From IDS-8 sp964424805 (GTDB taxonomy: Bacteria > Pseudomonadota > Gammaproteobacteria > Steroidobacterales > Woeseiaceae), in the NCBI GenBank assembly GCA_964424805.1, contig CAYRKH010000057.1, forward strand, positions 1-18,393: a DNA stretch of 18,393 nt, written 5' to 3'. The position numbers and the translations under genes were made by a program. The notes beneath the pieces are model-generated. The model saw nothing but the letters and a program-made list of their open reading frames with translations, was not told where the DNA came from and searched no databases. Below are positions 7,577 to 15,668 of the stretch, one piece after another (position 1 is the first letter of the stretch; each line of letters starts with the position of its first letter).

Positions 7577-8738
7577 GGCCGCGGGTTCCAGCCGGCCCGG
7601 CTGCGGGCATGCCGTCGACGATCACGCGCTCGCCGATCGCGAGGCCCATGACCACCTCGGCGGTCATGCGATTGCTGAGCCCGACCTTGACCTGGCGGGG
7701 TTCCGGGCCGTTGCCGGTCAGCACCCGCGCGGTAAACGTGTCGGGTCCCGCGTCCGGGCTCGGCGTGAGCGCGTTCAACGCGACCGTCGGGACGTCGCGG
7801 GCTTCGCCGAGCACGAAAAATACCTGCACCGTCATCTGCGGCAGCAGGAGCCGCTCGGTGTTGTCGACGTCGATCAGCACCTTGTAAAGCACGACGTCGT
7901 TCAGGACCTCCGGTGTAGGCTGTACCTGGCGCACGGTGCCGTGCCAGCGGCGCTCCGACAGCCCGAGAGTCGTGAACCAGGCCGGCATGCCCGGCTCGAT
8001 CCTGTTGATATCGGCCTCCGCGACGTCTGCCCAGACGGTCATGACGTCCAGGTTCGCGACCTGCACGATCACGGGCGCCTGCTGCGAGGCCACGACCGTC
8101 TGGCCTTCAAGGCTCGTCTGCGAGACGACGGTGCCGTCCATTGGCGCATAGATCGTCGTGTAACCCAGGTTCGCAATGTCGCCCGCGAGGGTCGCTTCCG
8201 CGGCCTTGATCTGTGCCTCCAGCGCGGCGACGGACGCTTCGGCCACGCGCACGGTGGCGGCAAGCTGGTCGACCGTGTCCTGGCTGACCGCCTGTTCCAC
8301 CAGCATCCGCTCGTTCCGCTCGAGCTGCTGCCGCGCGAGCGCGAGCTCCGCCTCGCGCTGTGCCTGCTGCGCCTCGAGGCTTTCGAGGCTTGCGCGGTCG
8401 TTGTGCACGATAGCCTCGTAGCGCGTGGGATCGATCTCCGCGATGAGGTCGCCCTGCTTCACACGGTCGCCGATGCCGACGTGCACGCGCAGGAGCTGGC
8501 CGGAGACCTGCGTACCCACGTCGACGTATTCCTTGGGCTGCAGCGAGCCGACCGCGGTGACGGTCCTCAGCACGTCGCCGCGCTCGACCACTACCGTGTC
8601 GAAAGCCGGCGCCGGCGCCGCCGTGAAGCTCCGCCAGGCGATAACGGCCACGACCAGCGCGACAGCCGCGGCCACGGCAAACCACCGGCGGGGACGTCCG
8701 GCCTGCGGCGTCTTCGGGAATGCTCCTGTATCGTGCAT
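7560..8738 (-). CDS. macA: MacA-like periplasmic membrane-fusion protein (HlyD family)
   Basis: This is the adaptor of the tripartite pump, joining the ABC permease to the outer-membrane channel. The 392-residue protein has a single N-terminal membrane anchor (about 19-36), then a biotinyl-lipoyl half beginning VGSLQPKEYVDVGTQVSGQL. A coiled-coil hairpin follows (about 100-180, Ala/Gln/Glu-rich), then the second lipoyl half with YAPMDGTVVS, and beta-barrel and membrane-proximal domains. MacA proteins stimulate MacB ATPase activity. It is the first gene of the leftward operon. The ribosome-binding site is weak and the ATG at 8738 is the only plausible start. It is divergent from the BaeS-like kinase, which suggests control by that system. 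Confidence 0.92.
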   Translation of the reverse strand: MHDTGAFPKTPQAGRPRRWFAVAAAVALVVAVIAWRSFTAAPAPAFDTVVVERGDVLRTVTAVGSLQPKEYVDVGTQVSGQLLRVHVGIGDRVKQGDLIAEIDPTRYEAIVHNDRASLESLEAQQAQREAELALARQQLERNERMLVEQAVSQDTVDQLAATVRVAEASVAALEAQIKAAEATLAGDIANLGYTTIYAPMDGTVVSQTSLEGQTVVASQQAPVIVQVANLDVMTVWADVAEADINRIEPGMPAWFTTLGLSERRWHGTVRQVQPTPEVLNDVVLYKVLIDVDNTERLLLPQMTVQVFFVLGEARDVPTVALNALTPSPDAGPDTFTARVLTGNGPEPRQVKVGLSNRMTAEVVMGLAIGERVIVDGMPAAGPAGTRGRALRF

Positions 8739-8794
8739 AGGTCTACTCGCGGGCTGTATCCGCCGGTTCGAGGCAGGATGCGGCCGAAATGTGC

Positions 8795-8812
8795 AGGAAA
8801 TTTGGAGAACCA
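8795..8812 (-). promoter_or_regulatory. Possible BaeR-binding box upstream of macA
   Basis: The minus strand reads TGGTTCTCCAAATTTCCT. Compared with the E. coli BaeR box as I recall it (TTTTTCTCCATDATTGGC), 11 of 18 positions agree, including the core TTCTCCA. It lies about 57 bases before the macA start, in the region shared with the divergent BaeS-like gene. This is a candidate only, because the box may differ outside enterobacteria. Confidence 0.35.
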
Positions 8813-8833
8813 GTGGATTTTTGCCCGCCCTGC

Positions 8834-8862
8834 TTGCCCTGCTCCCGGCCGCCCCGTAAATA
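8834..8862 (+). promoter_or_regulatory. Possible sigma-70 promoter of the kinase-regulator operon
   Basis: TTGCCC (8834-8839) and TAAATA (8857-8862) are spaced by 17 bases. Transcription would begin near 8869, about 25 bases before the GTG start at 8894. The -10 match is weak. Confidence 0.3.
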
Positions 8863-8893
8863 GGCGCTGTCGGATCCGTCGGATGCGGTTGCC

Positions 8894-10291
8894 GTGAAGC
8901 TCAAGATCACCGCCAAGCTGTTCCTCGCCGTGCTGTGCGTCGGCGCGCTGTCCGCGGTCGCGATGGGCGCGGCGACCCTCTACAGCTTCAACCAGGGCTT
9001 CCTCGGGTACCTGAATACGCTCGGCGTGCAGCGCCTGGAGGCGCTGGTGCCGGAGGCGGCGGCGGCCTACGTCGAGCACGGCGGCTGGGATCACGTCCGG
9101 GAAAGCCGCCGCGCCTGGGCACGGCTGCTGTTCTCCCGGGACACGGAAGGCGAGCCGGAGGCGGCGAGCGGGCGCGTCTTCAGCGATTCCGACCTGACGG
9201 GCGTCGCGCTGCGTGTCGCCTTGCTCGATGCCGATCGCGAGTACGTGGCCGGCAACCGCGAGGCGGCAACGAGCGAGGTCACGCGCGCCATCGTCGTCGA
9301 CGGCACCACCGTCGGCTGGCTCGCGCTGATCCCGTTCCAGCGCGTGGCAGGCGCGGCGCACGTCGAGTTCCAGCAGCGCCAGGTGGCGGCAACCTGGCTG
9401 ATCGCGGGCCTGTCCGTGCTGCTCGCCGCGGGCGTCGCGCTGCTCCTCGCACGCACCCTGCTCGCACCGATCCGGTCCATCGCCCTCGCCACCCACCGCA
9501 TCGCGGGTGGCGACTACGCGCAGCGCGTGCAGGCAACGTCGGGTGACGAGATCGGCGCGCTGGCCGGTGACTTCAACCGGCTGGCGCTCAGCCTGCAAAA
9601 GAACGAGCAGATGCGCCGCGCGTTCATGGCCGACGTCTCGCACGAGCTGCGCACGCCGCTCGCCGTGCTGCGGGCGGAGCTCGAGGCCATCGAGGACGGG
9701 ATCCGGCCGCTGGACACGCAAAGCGTCAACGACCTCAAGCAGAGCGTGGAGGTGCTGGGTAAGCTGGTCGACGACCTGCACGAGCTGTCGCTGTCGGATG
9801 TCGGTGCGCTTACCTATCGCAAGGTTGACATGGATCTGCTGCCGGTGCTTCGCGAAAGCCTCAGGATGTTCGAGGACCGCTTCGCCGAGCGGCGTATCCT
9901 GGTCGACGTTTCGGCGCCGGAAGCGCCGGCGACGGTGCACGCGGACCCCGACCGGCTGCAGCAGCTGTTCGCCAACCTCGCCGAGAACACGGTGCGCCAT
10001 ACCGATCCGGGCGGGCGCCTGCGCGTCGCCTGCGCGGTCGAGGCCGAGGCCATCCGCGTCGACTTCCAGGATACGGGTCCGGGCGTGCCGGAAGCCGAGC
10101 TGCCGCGCCTCTTCGACCGCTTCTACCGGGGCCGTGCCGGCACCGCCGGTGGCGACAGCGGAACCGGGCTGGGCCTCGCGATCTGCCGCAACATCGTCGA
10201 GGCGCATGCCGGCACGATCGAGGCGCAGCCGTCGCCCCTGGGCGGCGTCTGGATCGCGGTGCGCCTGCCGCGGACGGAGCTGGGGAGATGA
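8894..10291 (+). CDS. baeS: BaeS-like envelope-stress sensor histidine kinase
   Basis: This is an inner-membrane sensor kinase of 465 residues that phosphorylates the response regulator encoded next to it. It has membrane helix 1 (about 9-31) and a periplasmic domain (about 32-165). The domain's opening FNQGFLGYLNTLGVQRLE and YVEHGGWDHVR resemble E. coli BaeS. Helix 2 is at about 166-188, then HAMP (190-240) and the H-box with His250 (VSHELRTPL). The N-box is NLAENTVRH (361-369), G1 is DTGPGVP (393-399), the F-box is LFDRFYRG (406-413) and G2 is GTGLGLAI (423-430), so the catalytic set is complete. The start is a GTG with a poor ribosome-binding site. The stop overlaps the regulator's ATG (ATGA). 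BaeS responds to envelope stress and some drugs and metals; that role here is inferred from similarity. Confidence 0.9.
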   Translation: MKLKITAKLFLAVLCVGALSAVAMGAATLYSFNQGFLGYLNTLGVQRLEALVPEAAAAYVEHGGWDHVRESRRAWARLLFSRDTEGEPEAASGRVFSDSDLTGVALRVALLDADREYVAGNREAATSEVTRAIVVDGTTVGWLALIPFQRVAGAAHVEFQQRQVAATWLIAGLSVLLAAGVALLLARTLLAPIRSIALATHRIAGGDYAQRVQATSGDEIGALAGDFNRLALSLQKNEQMRRAFMADVSHELRTPLAVLRAELEAIEDGIRPLDTQSVNDLKQSVEVLGKLVDDLHELSLSDVGALTYRKVDMDLLPVLRESLRMFEDRFAERRILVDVSAPEAPATVHADPDRLQQLFANLAENTVRHTDPGGRLRVACAVEAEAIRVDFQDTGPGVPEAELPRLFDRFYRGRAGTAGGDSGTGLGLAICRNIVEAHAGTIEAQPSPLGGVWIAVRLPRTELGR

Positions 10292-10971
10292 GCGGCGCGG
10301 ACGCAAAGCCGTTCGTCCTGATCGTGGAGGACGAGCACAGGCTCGCGGCGATCCTCGCCGATTACCTGCGCGCGGCCGGGTTCGACACCGAGTGCATAGC
10401 GGACGGGCGCGAGGTAGTGCCCGCCGTGCGCCGCCGACCGCCCGATGTCGTGCTGCTCGACCTCATGCTGCCGGGCAAGGACGGCCTGGACGTCTGCAGG
10501 GAGCTGCGCCGCTTCACGGACGTGCCGATCGTGATGGTGACCGCGCGGGTCGAGGAGGTCGACCGGCTGATAGGGCTGGAGCTGGGAGCCGACGATTACA
10601 TCTGCAAGCCCTACAGCCCCCGCGAGGTAGTAGCGCGGGTGCGCGCGATACTGCGCCGGGTGGAGCGGCCGGAATCACCCGCCTCCGCGGGGCTCGTGAT
10701 CGACCAGGCGCGCCACGTCGCGACCTGGAACGGCAGGCCGATCGAGCTGACGGCGGTGGAATTCCGCCTGCTCATGACGCTCGCGGAAACACCGGGCCGC
10801 GTGTGGTCGCGCGCGCAGCTGGTCGACCGCCTGTATACCGACGGGCGCGTGGTCACCGACCGTACCATCGACAGCCACGTCAAGAACCTCAGGCGCAAGC
10901 TCGCGGAGGTGGGGCCGAACGAGGAGCCCATCCGCTCGATTTACGGGGTCGGCTACAAGCTCGAGATGTGA
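10288..10971 (+). CDS. baeR: BaeR-like response regulator (OmpR family)
   Basis: This 227-residue DNA-binding regulator is activated by the adjacent kinase. The receiver has the acidic pair Glu14-Asp15, phospho-acceptor Asp58 (LLDLMLPG), Thr85 and Lys107. The stretch GADDYICKPYSPREVVARV is nearly the same as in E. coli BaeR, as is the C-terminal VVTDRTIDSHVKNLRRKL recognition region of the winged helix (about 130-225). This is why I call it BaeR rather than a generic OmpR member. Its likely target is the divergent macAB-tolC-like operon, replacing the mdtABCD operon that flanks baeSR in E. coli. It ends 24 bases before the convergent BON gene, with a hairpin between. Confidence 0.9.
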   Translation: MSGADAKPFVLIVEDEHRLAAILADYLRAAGFDTECIADGREVVPAVRRRPPDVVLLDLMLPGKDGLDVCRELRRFTDVPIVMVTARVEEVDRLIGLELGADDYICKPYSPREVVARVRAILRRVERPESPASAGLVIDQARHVATWNGRPIELTAVEFRLLMTLAETPGRVWSRAQLVDRLYTDGRVVTDRTIDSHVKNLRRKLAEVGPNEEPIRSIYGVGYKLEM

Positions 10972-10978
10972 GCATCCC

Positions 10979-10995
10979 GCGCCCTGGTTGGGCGC
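10979..10995. terminator. Hairpin between convergent genes
   Basis: GCGCCC (10979-10984) and GGGCGC (10990-10995) pair perfectly around TGGTT. It fills the gap between the response-regulator stop and the BON-protein stop. There is no T-tract on either side, so if it stops transcription it does so without the usual signal. Confidence 0.4.
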
Positions 10996-11844
10996 TCAGG
11001 AACGGGAAGGCCCGCCGGGCGCCGGGCTCCTCGCGCCGGTCCGGTCCGCGGTGCCGCCAACGCCGGTAATCGGTGTGAACGACGGGGCATCGCTGGCGGG
11101 GAAGCTTTCGCGGGATGCTTCGTCCGCGTACTGGTCGAGCTGCCCGTGATCGAACACGCGAATACGGTTGTCCACCTCGTGCACGCCGGCCACGTACCAC
11201 GCGTTGCTCTCGGTCAGGTTCTTCTGTTCCTCGTCCGGCAGCATGCCGATGAGTATCACGACCCGGTCGACGGTCCGGATCGCGAGATGCGCGGCATCGA
11301 CCCTGGGGTCGCGCTCCAGCACAAGGCGCACCGCGTCGGTCACGGCCGCGTCACTGTCCTGCTCCGGCGGGGAAACGTAGAGCCGGTTGTCGACGTCGGT
11401 GCAACCGGCGCTCCACCAGGCCAGCACCTCCGCCAGGCGCCGGTGCCGCAGCGACTCGACCCGTCCCCCGAGCTGCAGGACGCCGTTCCTGGCGTCGACG
11501 GCGACGACGCGGCCGTCTGCCTCGCCGGCACCTTCGCGTGCCGATACTACCCGGTAGTCGGCGAACATGGCGTCGCCCGACAGCCGTCGCTTGAATTCGG
11601 CCGTGAGCTCGCCGTCCGAACGCTCTTGCCGCGGCCGCAGGCGCACGTCGTCCTTGATGCCCAGCCCGCCGCTCGCCTCCGCGGCGGCCCTGGGGATCAG
11701 GCGTTTTGCGCAAATGGAGTCCACGGTGCCGCTCAGCTGCACGACGCCGTCCTCGACTGCAACCCGCACGCGGCGGAGGTGATGCAGGCCAGGATCATGC
11801 GCCAGCGCGGCGCGAACGGTTTCCAGCAAATGCTTCTCGGTCAT
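10996..11844 (-). CDS. Protein with three BON domains, cytoplasmic
   Basis: This 282-residue protein is made of three BON-like repeats (about residues 4-70, 77-157 and 164-231) and a disordered Pro/Ser/Gly tail. Each repeat has the alternating pattern ending in a glycine and an asp/val-rich strand (VQLSGTVDS, LQLGGRVES, VVILIGMLPD; VDNRLYV and VDNRIRV). BON domains bind phospholipid or ligands, and OsmY, the best known BON protein, is periplasmic and stress-induced. Here no signal peptide or lipobox is visible, so a cytoplasmic location is more likely. ATG 11844 follows a GGGG stretch seven to eight bases upstream; a longer reading frame to 11949 lacks support. It is divergent from the HerA-like gene. 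The exact role is unknown. Confidence 0.8.
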   Translation of the reverse strand: MTEKHLLETVRAALAHDPGLHHLRRVRVAVEDGVVQLSGTVDSICAKRLIPRAAAEASGGLGIKDDVRLRPRQERSDGELTAEFKRRLSGDAMFADYRVVSAREGAGEADGRVVAVDARNGVLQLGGRVESLRHRRLAEVLAWWSAGCTDVDNRLYVSPPEQDSDAAVTDAVRLVLERDPRVDAAHLAIRTVDRVVILIGMLPDEEQKNLTESNAWYVAGVHEVDNRIRVFDHGQLDQYADEASRESFPASDAPSFTPITGVGGTADRTGARSPAPGGPSRS

Positions 11845-12047
11845 GGCAAAGCCCCGGTTTGTACTCACGTGTAAAGTCTGCAAGTCCCGTGCCACGATGC
11901 GCGTGGACCTTGCCCGTAGCGCAGCGTGCGGGCACGTTCCGCCGCGCATTCGGAAGCCTGATCGGCCGGAGCCGCCGGCATTTTTAGGAGACGGTCCCGC
12001 CGACGATTAACATGGCAGGCCGGGTTACGGCGGGAGGGGCCGGCACA

Positions 12048-14420
12048 ATGTACGATTTCGAGAAGCTCGGTGCTTTTTACCTCGGGAAACGCGTCGATCC
12101 GGCCACGGACGAGACCACCGACGAGCTCGTGCTCTACGATTCGAAGGACCTGTCCACCCACGCCGTGGTCATCGGCATGACCGGCTCCGGCAAGACCGGC
12201 CTTGGCATCGACCTCATCGAGGAGGCGGCGCTCGATCACGTGCCCGTGATCGCGATCGATCCGAAGGGCGACATGGGCAACCTGCTGCTGACCTTCCCCG
12301 ACCTGGCAGCGTCCGATTTCCGGCCGTGGATCAACGAGCGCCAGGCGGCCGACCGCGGGGTGGCGCCCGAAGTATTCGCACAGGAGCAGGCGGCGCTCTG
12401 GAAAAAGGGCCTCGCCGACTGGGGCCAGGACGGCGCGCGTATCGTGAAGCTCCGCGACAGCGTGGACATGGCGATCTACACGCCGGGCAGCAGCACGGGC
12501 CGCCCGATCTCCCTGCTCCAGTCGTTCGCCGCACCGCCCGCCGCGCTGCGCGACGACGGCGATCTCTATCGCGAGCGCATCCGGTCGACCGCGACCGGGC
12601 TGCTCTCGCTGGTGGACGTCGACGCCGATCCCCTTACCAGCCGCGAGCACATACTGCTATCACAGATATTCGACCAGGCTTGGGCAGCGGAGCGCGACCT
12701 CGACCTTGCTTCCCTCATTGCTGCCATCCAGGACCCGCCGGTGAAACGCGTCGGCGTGATGAACCTCGATACGTTCTATCCGCCGAAAGAACGGTTCGAG
12801 CTCGCGATGCGGCTCAACAACCTGCTCGCCGCCCCCGGCTTCGAGGCCTGGATGCAGGGCGAGGCGCTCGACGCCGCAAAGCTCTTCTACAGCGGTAGCG
12901 GCAAGCCGCGCCTCTCCATCCTCTCGATCGCACACCTCGCGGATGCCGAGCGGATGTTTTTCGTAGCGATGCTCCTGAACGAACTCATCGCCTGGATGCG
13001 CTCGCAGCCGGGCACGTCGAGCCTGCGGGCGATCCTGTACATGGACGAGCTCGCAGGCTACATGCCGCCCGTCGCAAACCCGCCGTCGAAACCCTTGTTC
13101 CTCACCCTGCTCAAGCAGGCCCGGGCCTACGGACTGGGACTCGTCCTCGCAACCCAGAATCCGGTCGACCTCGACTACAAGGGGCTGTCGAACACCGGCA
13201 CCTGGTTCATCGGGCGCCTGCAGACGGAGCGCGACAAGGCGCGCGTGATGGAAGGCCTCGAGGGCGCGAACCGGGGAGAGGTATTCGACCGCCGGGCAGT
13301 CGAGCGCACGATCGCGGGCCTGGGCAAGCGCCGCTTCCTGTTGCACAACGTGCACGAGGACGAGGCGGTGGTGTTCGAAACCCGCTGGGCGATGTCCTAC
13401 CTCGCCGGGCCGCTGACGCGCGACCAGGTTCGCGCGCTGAGCGCCGCCCGGCCGGACGCCCACGAAGCGCCACCGGCGCCGGCGGCGAGCACCGCAGCGC
13501 CGGCGCGAACCGGGAAAGCCGGCGGCACCGCGCCGTTGCTGCCGCCCTCCATCCGCCAGTTCTGGCTGGCGGCCGACCGTGCAGACGTCGTCTACTACCC
13601 GCGCATCGCGGCGTCGGTGGTCATGGTCTTCTCCAACGCGACCCACGACGTGCACGAGGAGCGGCGCTTCGTGTACGCGGTCGACTTCGCCGGGAACGGG
13701 CGCGCGCCGGACTGGGAGCAGGGCGAGAAGGCGGCGTTCGACGCGGCGGCGCTGCAGGACGCGGCCGCCGACGGCGCGGCCCACGCCGAATGCCCGCCCG
13801 CCGCCGCGGACGAGGCGGCCTGGCCAAGGTGGCAGAAGCAGCTTGCGCAGTGGCTGCGCCGGAACGAGCAGATCCGCCTGCTGAGGAGCAGGCGCTTGCG
13901 CATGACGTCACGGCCCGACGAATCGGAAGGTGACTTCCGCGTGCGGCTCCAGATGAAGGCGAACGAAGAGCGCGATGCGGCCATCGAGAAAGTTCGCAGG
14001 CGCTACGCGACCCGGCTGACGACCCTCGAGAATCGCAGGCTGCGTGCCGAGCAGGCGATTGCCCGCGAGCGCGACCAGGCGAGCAGCCAGACGCTGTCGG
14101 CAGCCGTGTCCTTCGGCACCGCGATCCTCGGGGCCGTGCTCGGCCGCAAGCGCCTGTCCGCGAGCACGGCGAGCCGCATCGGCACCGCCATCCGCGGCGC
14201 CGGCAGCTCGCGCAAGCAGGCGGCGGACGTCGAGCGCGCAAAAGAGCGGGCGGCGAAAGTACGTGCCGATATCGAGGAACTCGGCGCCGCGCTCGAGGCG
14301 GAGATCGACAGCCTCGAGACGGCCTGCGACGCCCAGTCCGAGAAGCTCGACGAGATCGTGATCCGCGCGAAAGTCGCCGACGTGCACATCCCGCTGTTCG
14401 GCCTGCTGTGGCAACCCTGA
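12048..14420 (+). CDS. HerA-like / DUF853 ATPase with coiled-coil tail
   Basis: This 790-residue P-loop ATPase belongs to the HerA-FtsK group, which pump DNA or remodel complexes as ring-shaped hexamers. It begins with a small barrel-like segment (FEKLGAFYLG), then Walker A GMTGSGKT (43-50), IDPKGDMGNLLLTFP (71-85) and Walker B ILYMDE (329-334). Sensor-like ATQNPVDLDYKGLSNTGTWF follows (about 368-387). From about residue 600 there is a charged coiled coil interrupted by a short hydrophobic Gly/Ala stretch (SFGTAILGAVLG). No NurA nuclease, the usual HerA partner, is adjacent. ATG 12048 is preferred over 12012 because GGGAGGGG precedes it and the protein then begins at the conserved segment. 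The downstream MFS gene starts one base after the stop. Function beyond ATP-driven motor is unknown. Confidence 0.85.
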   Translation: MYDFEKLGAFYLGKRVDPATDETTDELVLYDSKDLSTHAVVIGMTGSGKTGLGIDLIEEAALDHVPVIAIDPKGDMGNLLLTFPDLAASDFRPWINERQAADRGVAPEVFAQEQAALWKKGLADWGQDGARIVKLRDSVDMAIYTPGSSTGRPISLLQSFAAPPAALRDDGDLYRERIRSTATGLLSLVDVDADPLTSREHILLSQIFDQAWAAERDLDLASLIAAIQDPPVKRVGVMNLDTFYPPKERFELAMRLNNLLAAPGFEAWMQGEALDAAKLFYSGSGKPRLSILSIAHLADAERMFFVAMLLNELIAWMRSQPGTSSLRAILYMDELAGYMPPVANPPSKPLFLTLLKQARAYGLGLVLATQNPVDLDYKGLSNTGTWFIGRLQTERDKARVMEGLEGANRGEVFDRRAVERTIAGLGKRRFLLHNVHEDEAVVFETRWAMSYLAGPLTRDQVRALSAARPDAHEAPPAPAASTAAPARTGKAGGTAPLLPPSIRQFWLAADRADVVYYPRIAASVVMVFSNATHDVHEERRFVYAVDFAGNGRAPDWEQGEKAAFDAAALQDAAADGAAHAECPPAAADEAAWPRWQKQLAQWLRRNEQIRLLRSRRLRMTSRPDESEGDFRVRLQMKANEERDAAIEKVRRRYATRLTTLENRRLRAEQAIARERDQASSQTLSAAVSFGTAILGAVLGRKRLSASTASRIGTAIRGAGSSRKQAADVERAKERAAKVRADIEELGAALEAEIDSLETACDAQSEKLDEIVIRAKVADVHIPLFGLLWQP

Positions 14421-14421
14421 A

Positions 14422-15539
14422 ATGAGTGCAAGGACGCGGGGAATGGTCGCGGCGTACGCGACCGGCATAGGCTCGAGCTGGAACATCACCAACGTCGGCC
14501 CCGTGGCGGAGTCGGTGGCACAGCACTACGGCATCGCGCTGGCCACGGTCGGCCTGTTCACCGCCGTGCTGTTCGGAGCCGAGCTGGCCGCGATGATGGC
14601 GATCGGCCGGCTGATGGCGCGTCGCGGCGTGAGATTCGTCGGGATGCTTGCGCTCCTGCTCTGCATAGCCGGCAACCTGCTGACCTTGCTGCCGACCGGG
14701 ATCTGGACCGCCCTGGCATTCCGGTTTGCGGTCGGTTTCGGGGTGGGCATCGGTTTCGTCGGCGGCATGACCTATGTGCAGCAGCTGGGCGGCGGGACGT
14801 TCGCGCAGGGGCTTTATGGCGGCGTGACGCTTTCCATCGCCGGCATGGCGGTCGGCGTAGTCCCCTTTTTCGAGGGCGGGCTGGGCTGGCAGGCGCCGTT
14901 CGTCACCGGGGCGGCGGTAGCCGCCATCGGCCTGCTCGTGGTGGCCGCTGGTCCGGCGACCGGGGGCGTGGCCGGTGACGGCGAGACAGGATTTACGCGC
15001 CTGCTTCGAGACCGGAACCTGCTTCGGTTTTCCGCCGTGCACACGGCCTCGTTCGGCATGGGCATCGTCCTCTCCAACTGGGTCGTGACCCTGCTCGAAC
15101 GCCGTGGCGGCTACGAACTCGAGACGGCGGGCATGATCGGTGCCCTGATCCTGTTCGTCGGGGTTATCGGGCGGCCGGGCGGCGGGCTTTACGCGCACCT
15201 GCGGCCGGGCCATTCCCGGTCGGTGATCCGCATCTCCCTGGTCCTGGGCGCCGTCGGGATCCTGGTGCTCGGCCTGGCACCGCCGAGGGCGCCGGCGATG
15301 ATCGCCGCGGTACTGGTCGGCCTCGCGGCGGGCATACCCTTCGGCCCGACGGCAGCAGGTCTCGGCCGCACCTTCCGGTCGGCTCCGGGAGCGGCTTTCG
15401 GCGCGATGAACTTCTACGTCGTGCTGGCGATCGCGGTCGGTACGCCGCTGATGGGAGCTACCTTCTCCCTGCCCGGCGACGGCTTCGCCGGCTTCGCGGC
15501 CGCGGCCGCCCTCTGCCTGTTCGCCGCGGCCGTCGCGCC
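14422..15539 (+). CDS. Major facilitator superfamily transporter, 3' end lost in the gap
   Basis: This is an inner-membrane transporter of the major facilitator superfamily. 372 residues and about 11 to 12 hydrophobic helices can be seen before the N run, so only the last residues are probably missing. The GRLMARRGVRFVG loop between helices 2 and 3 matches the family's conserved Arg/Gly motif, and GVIGRPGGGLYAHLR is its counterpart in the second half. It resembles cyanate/nitrate-type CP-family members, but the substrate is not readable. It starts one base after the HerA-like stop (TGA A ATG), so translation is likely coupled. The codons after the gap are antisense to another gene and should not be joined to it. 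Confidence 0.85.
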
Positions 15540-15639
15540 NNNNNNNNNNNNNNNNNNNNNNNNNNNNNNNNNNNNNNNNNNNNNNNNNNNNNNNNNNNNN
15601 NNNNNNNNNNNNNNNNNNNNNNNNNNNNNNNNNNNNNNN
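15540..15639. other. Assembly gap of 100 N
   Basis: Exactly 100 N are present, the usual placeholder for a gap of unknown length. Distance, order and orientation of the two flanks are not shown by the sequence. The MFS gene on the left is cut by it; on the right 29 bases separate it from the stop of the BASS-family gene. Confidence 0.98.
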
Positions 15640-15668
15640 AAGCAATCCGATGGCAGTGGCCGCTTCGA

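Noticed and set aside
5345..7651. A 768-codon plus-strand reading frame across the efflux operon
   Set aside because: It runs antisense to the MacB-like and NodT genes and its product is an Arg/Ala/Gly/His-rich string with no domain. In GC-rich DNA such frames arise opposite real genes.
11965..11985. GCCGG/CCGGC hairpin followed by five T, upstream of the HerA-like gene
   Set aside because: It looks like a weak terminator, but the stem is five bases and no plus-strand gene ends before it. Attenuation of the HerA-like transcript is possible but unsupported.
12012..12047. Upstream ATG for the HerA-like gene
   Set aside because: It lacks a ribosome-binding site at a proper distance, whereas ATG 12048 has GGGAGGGG upstream and starts at the conserved N-terminal segment.
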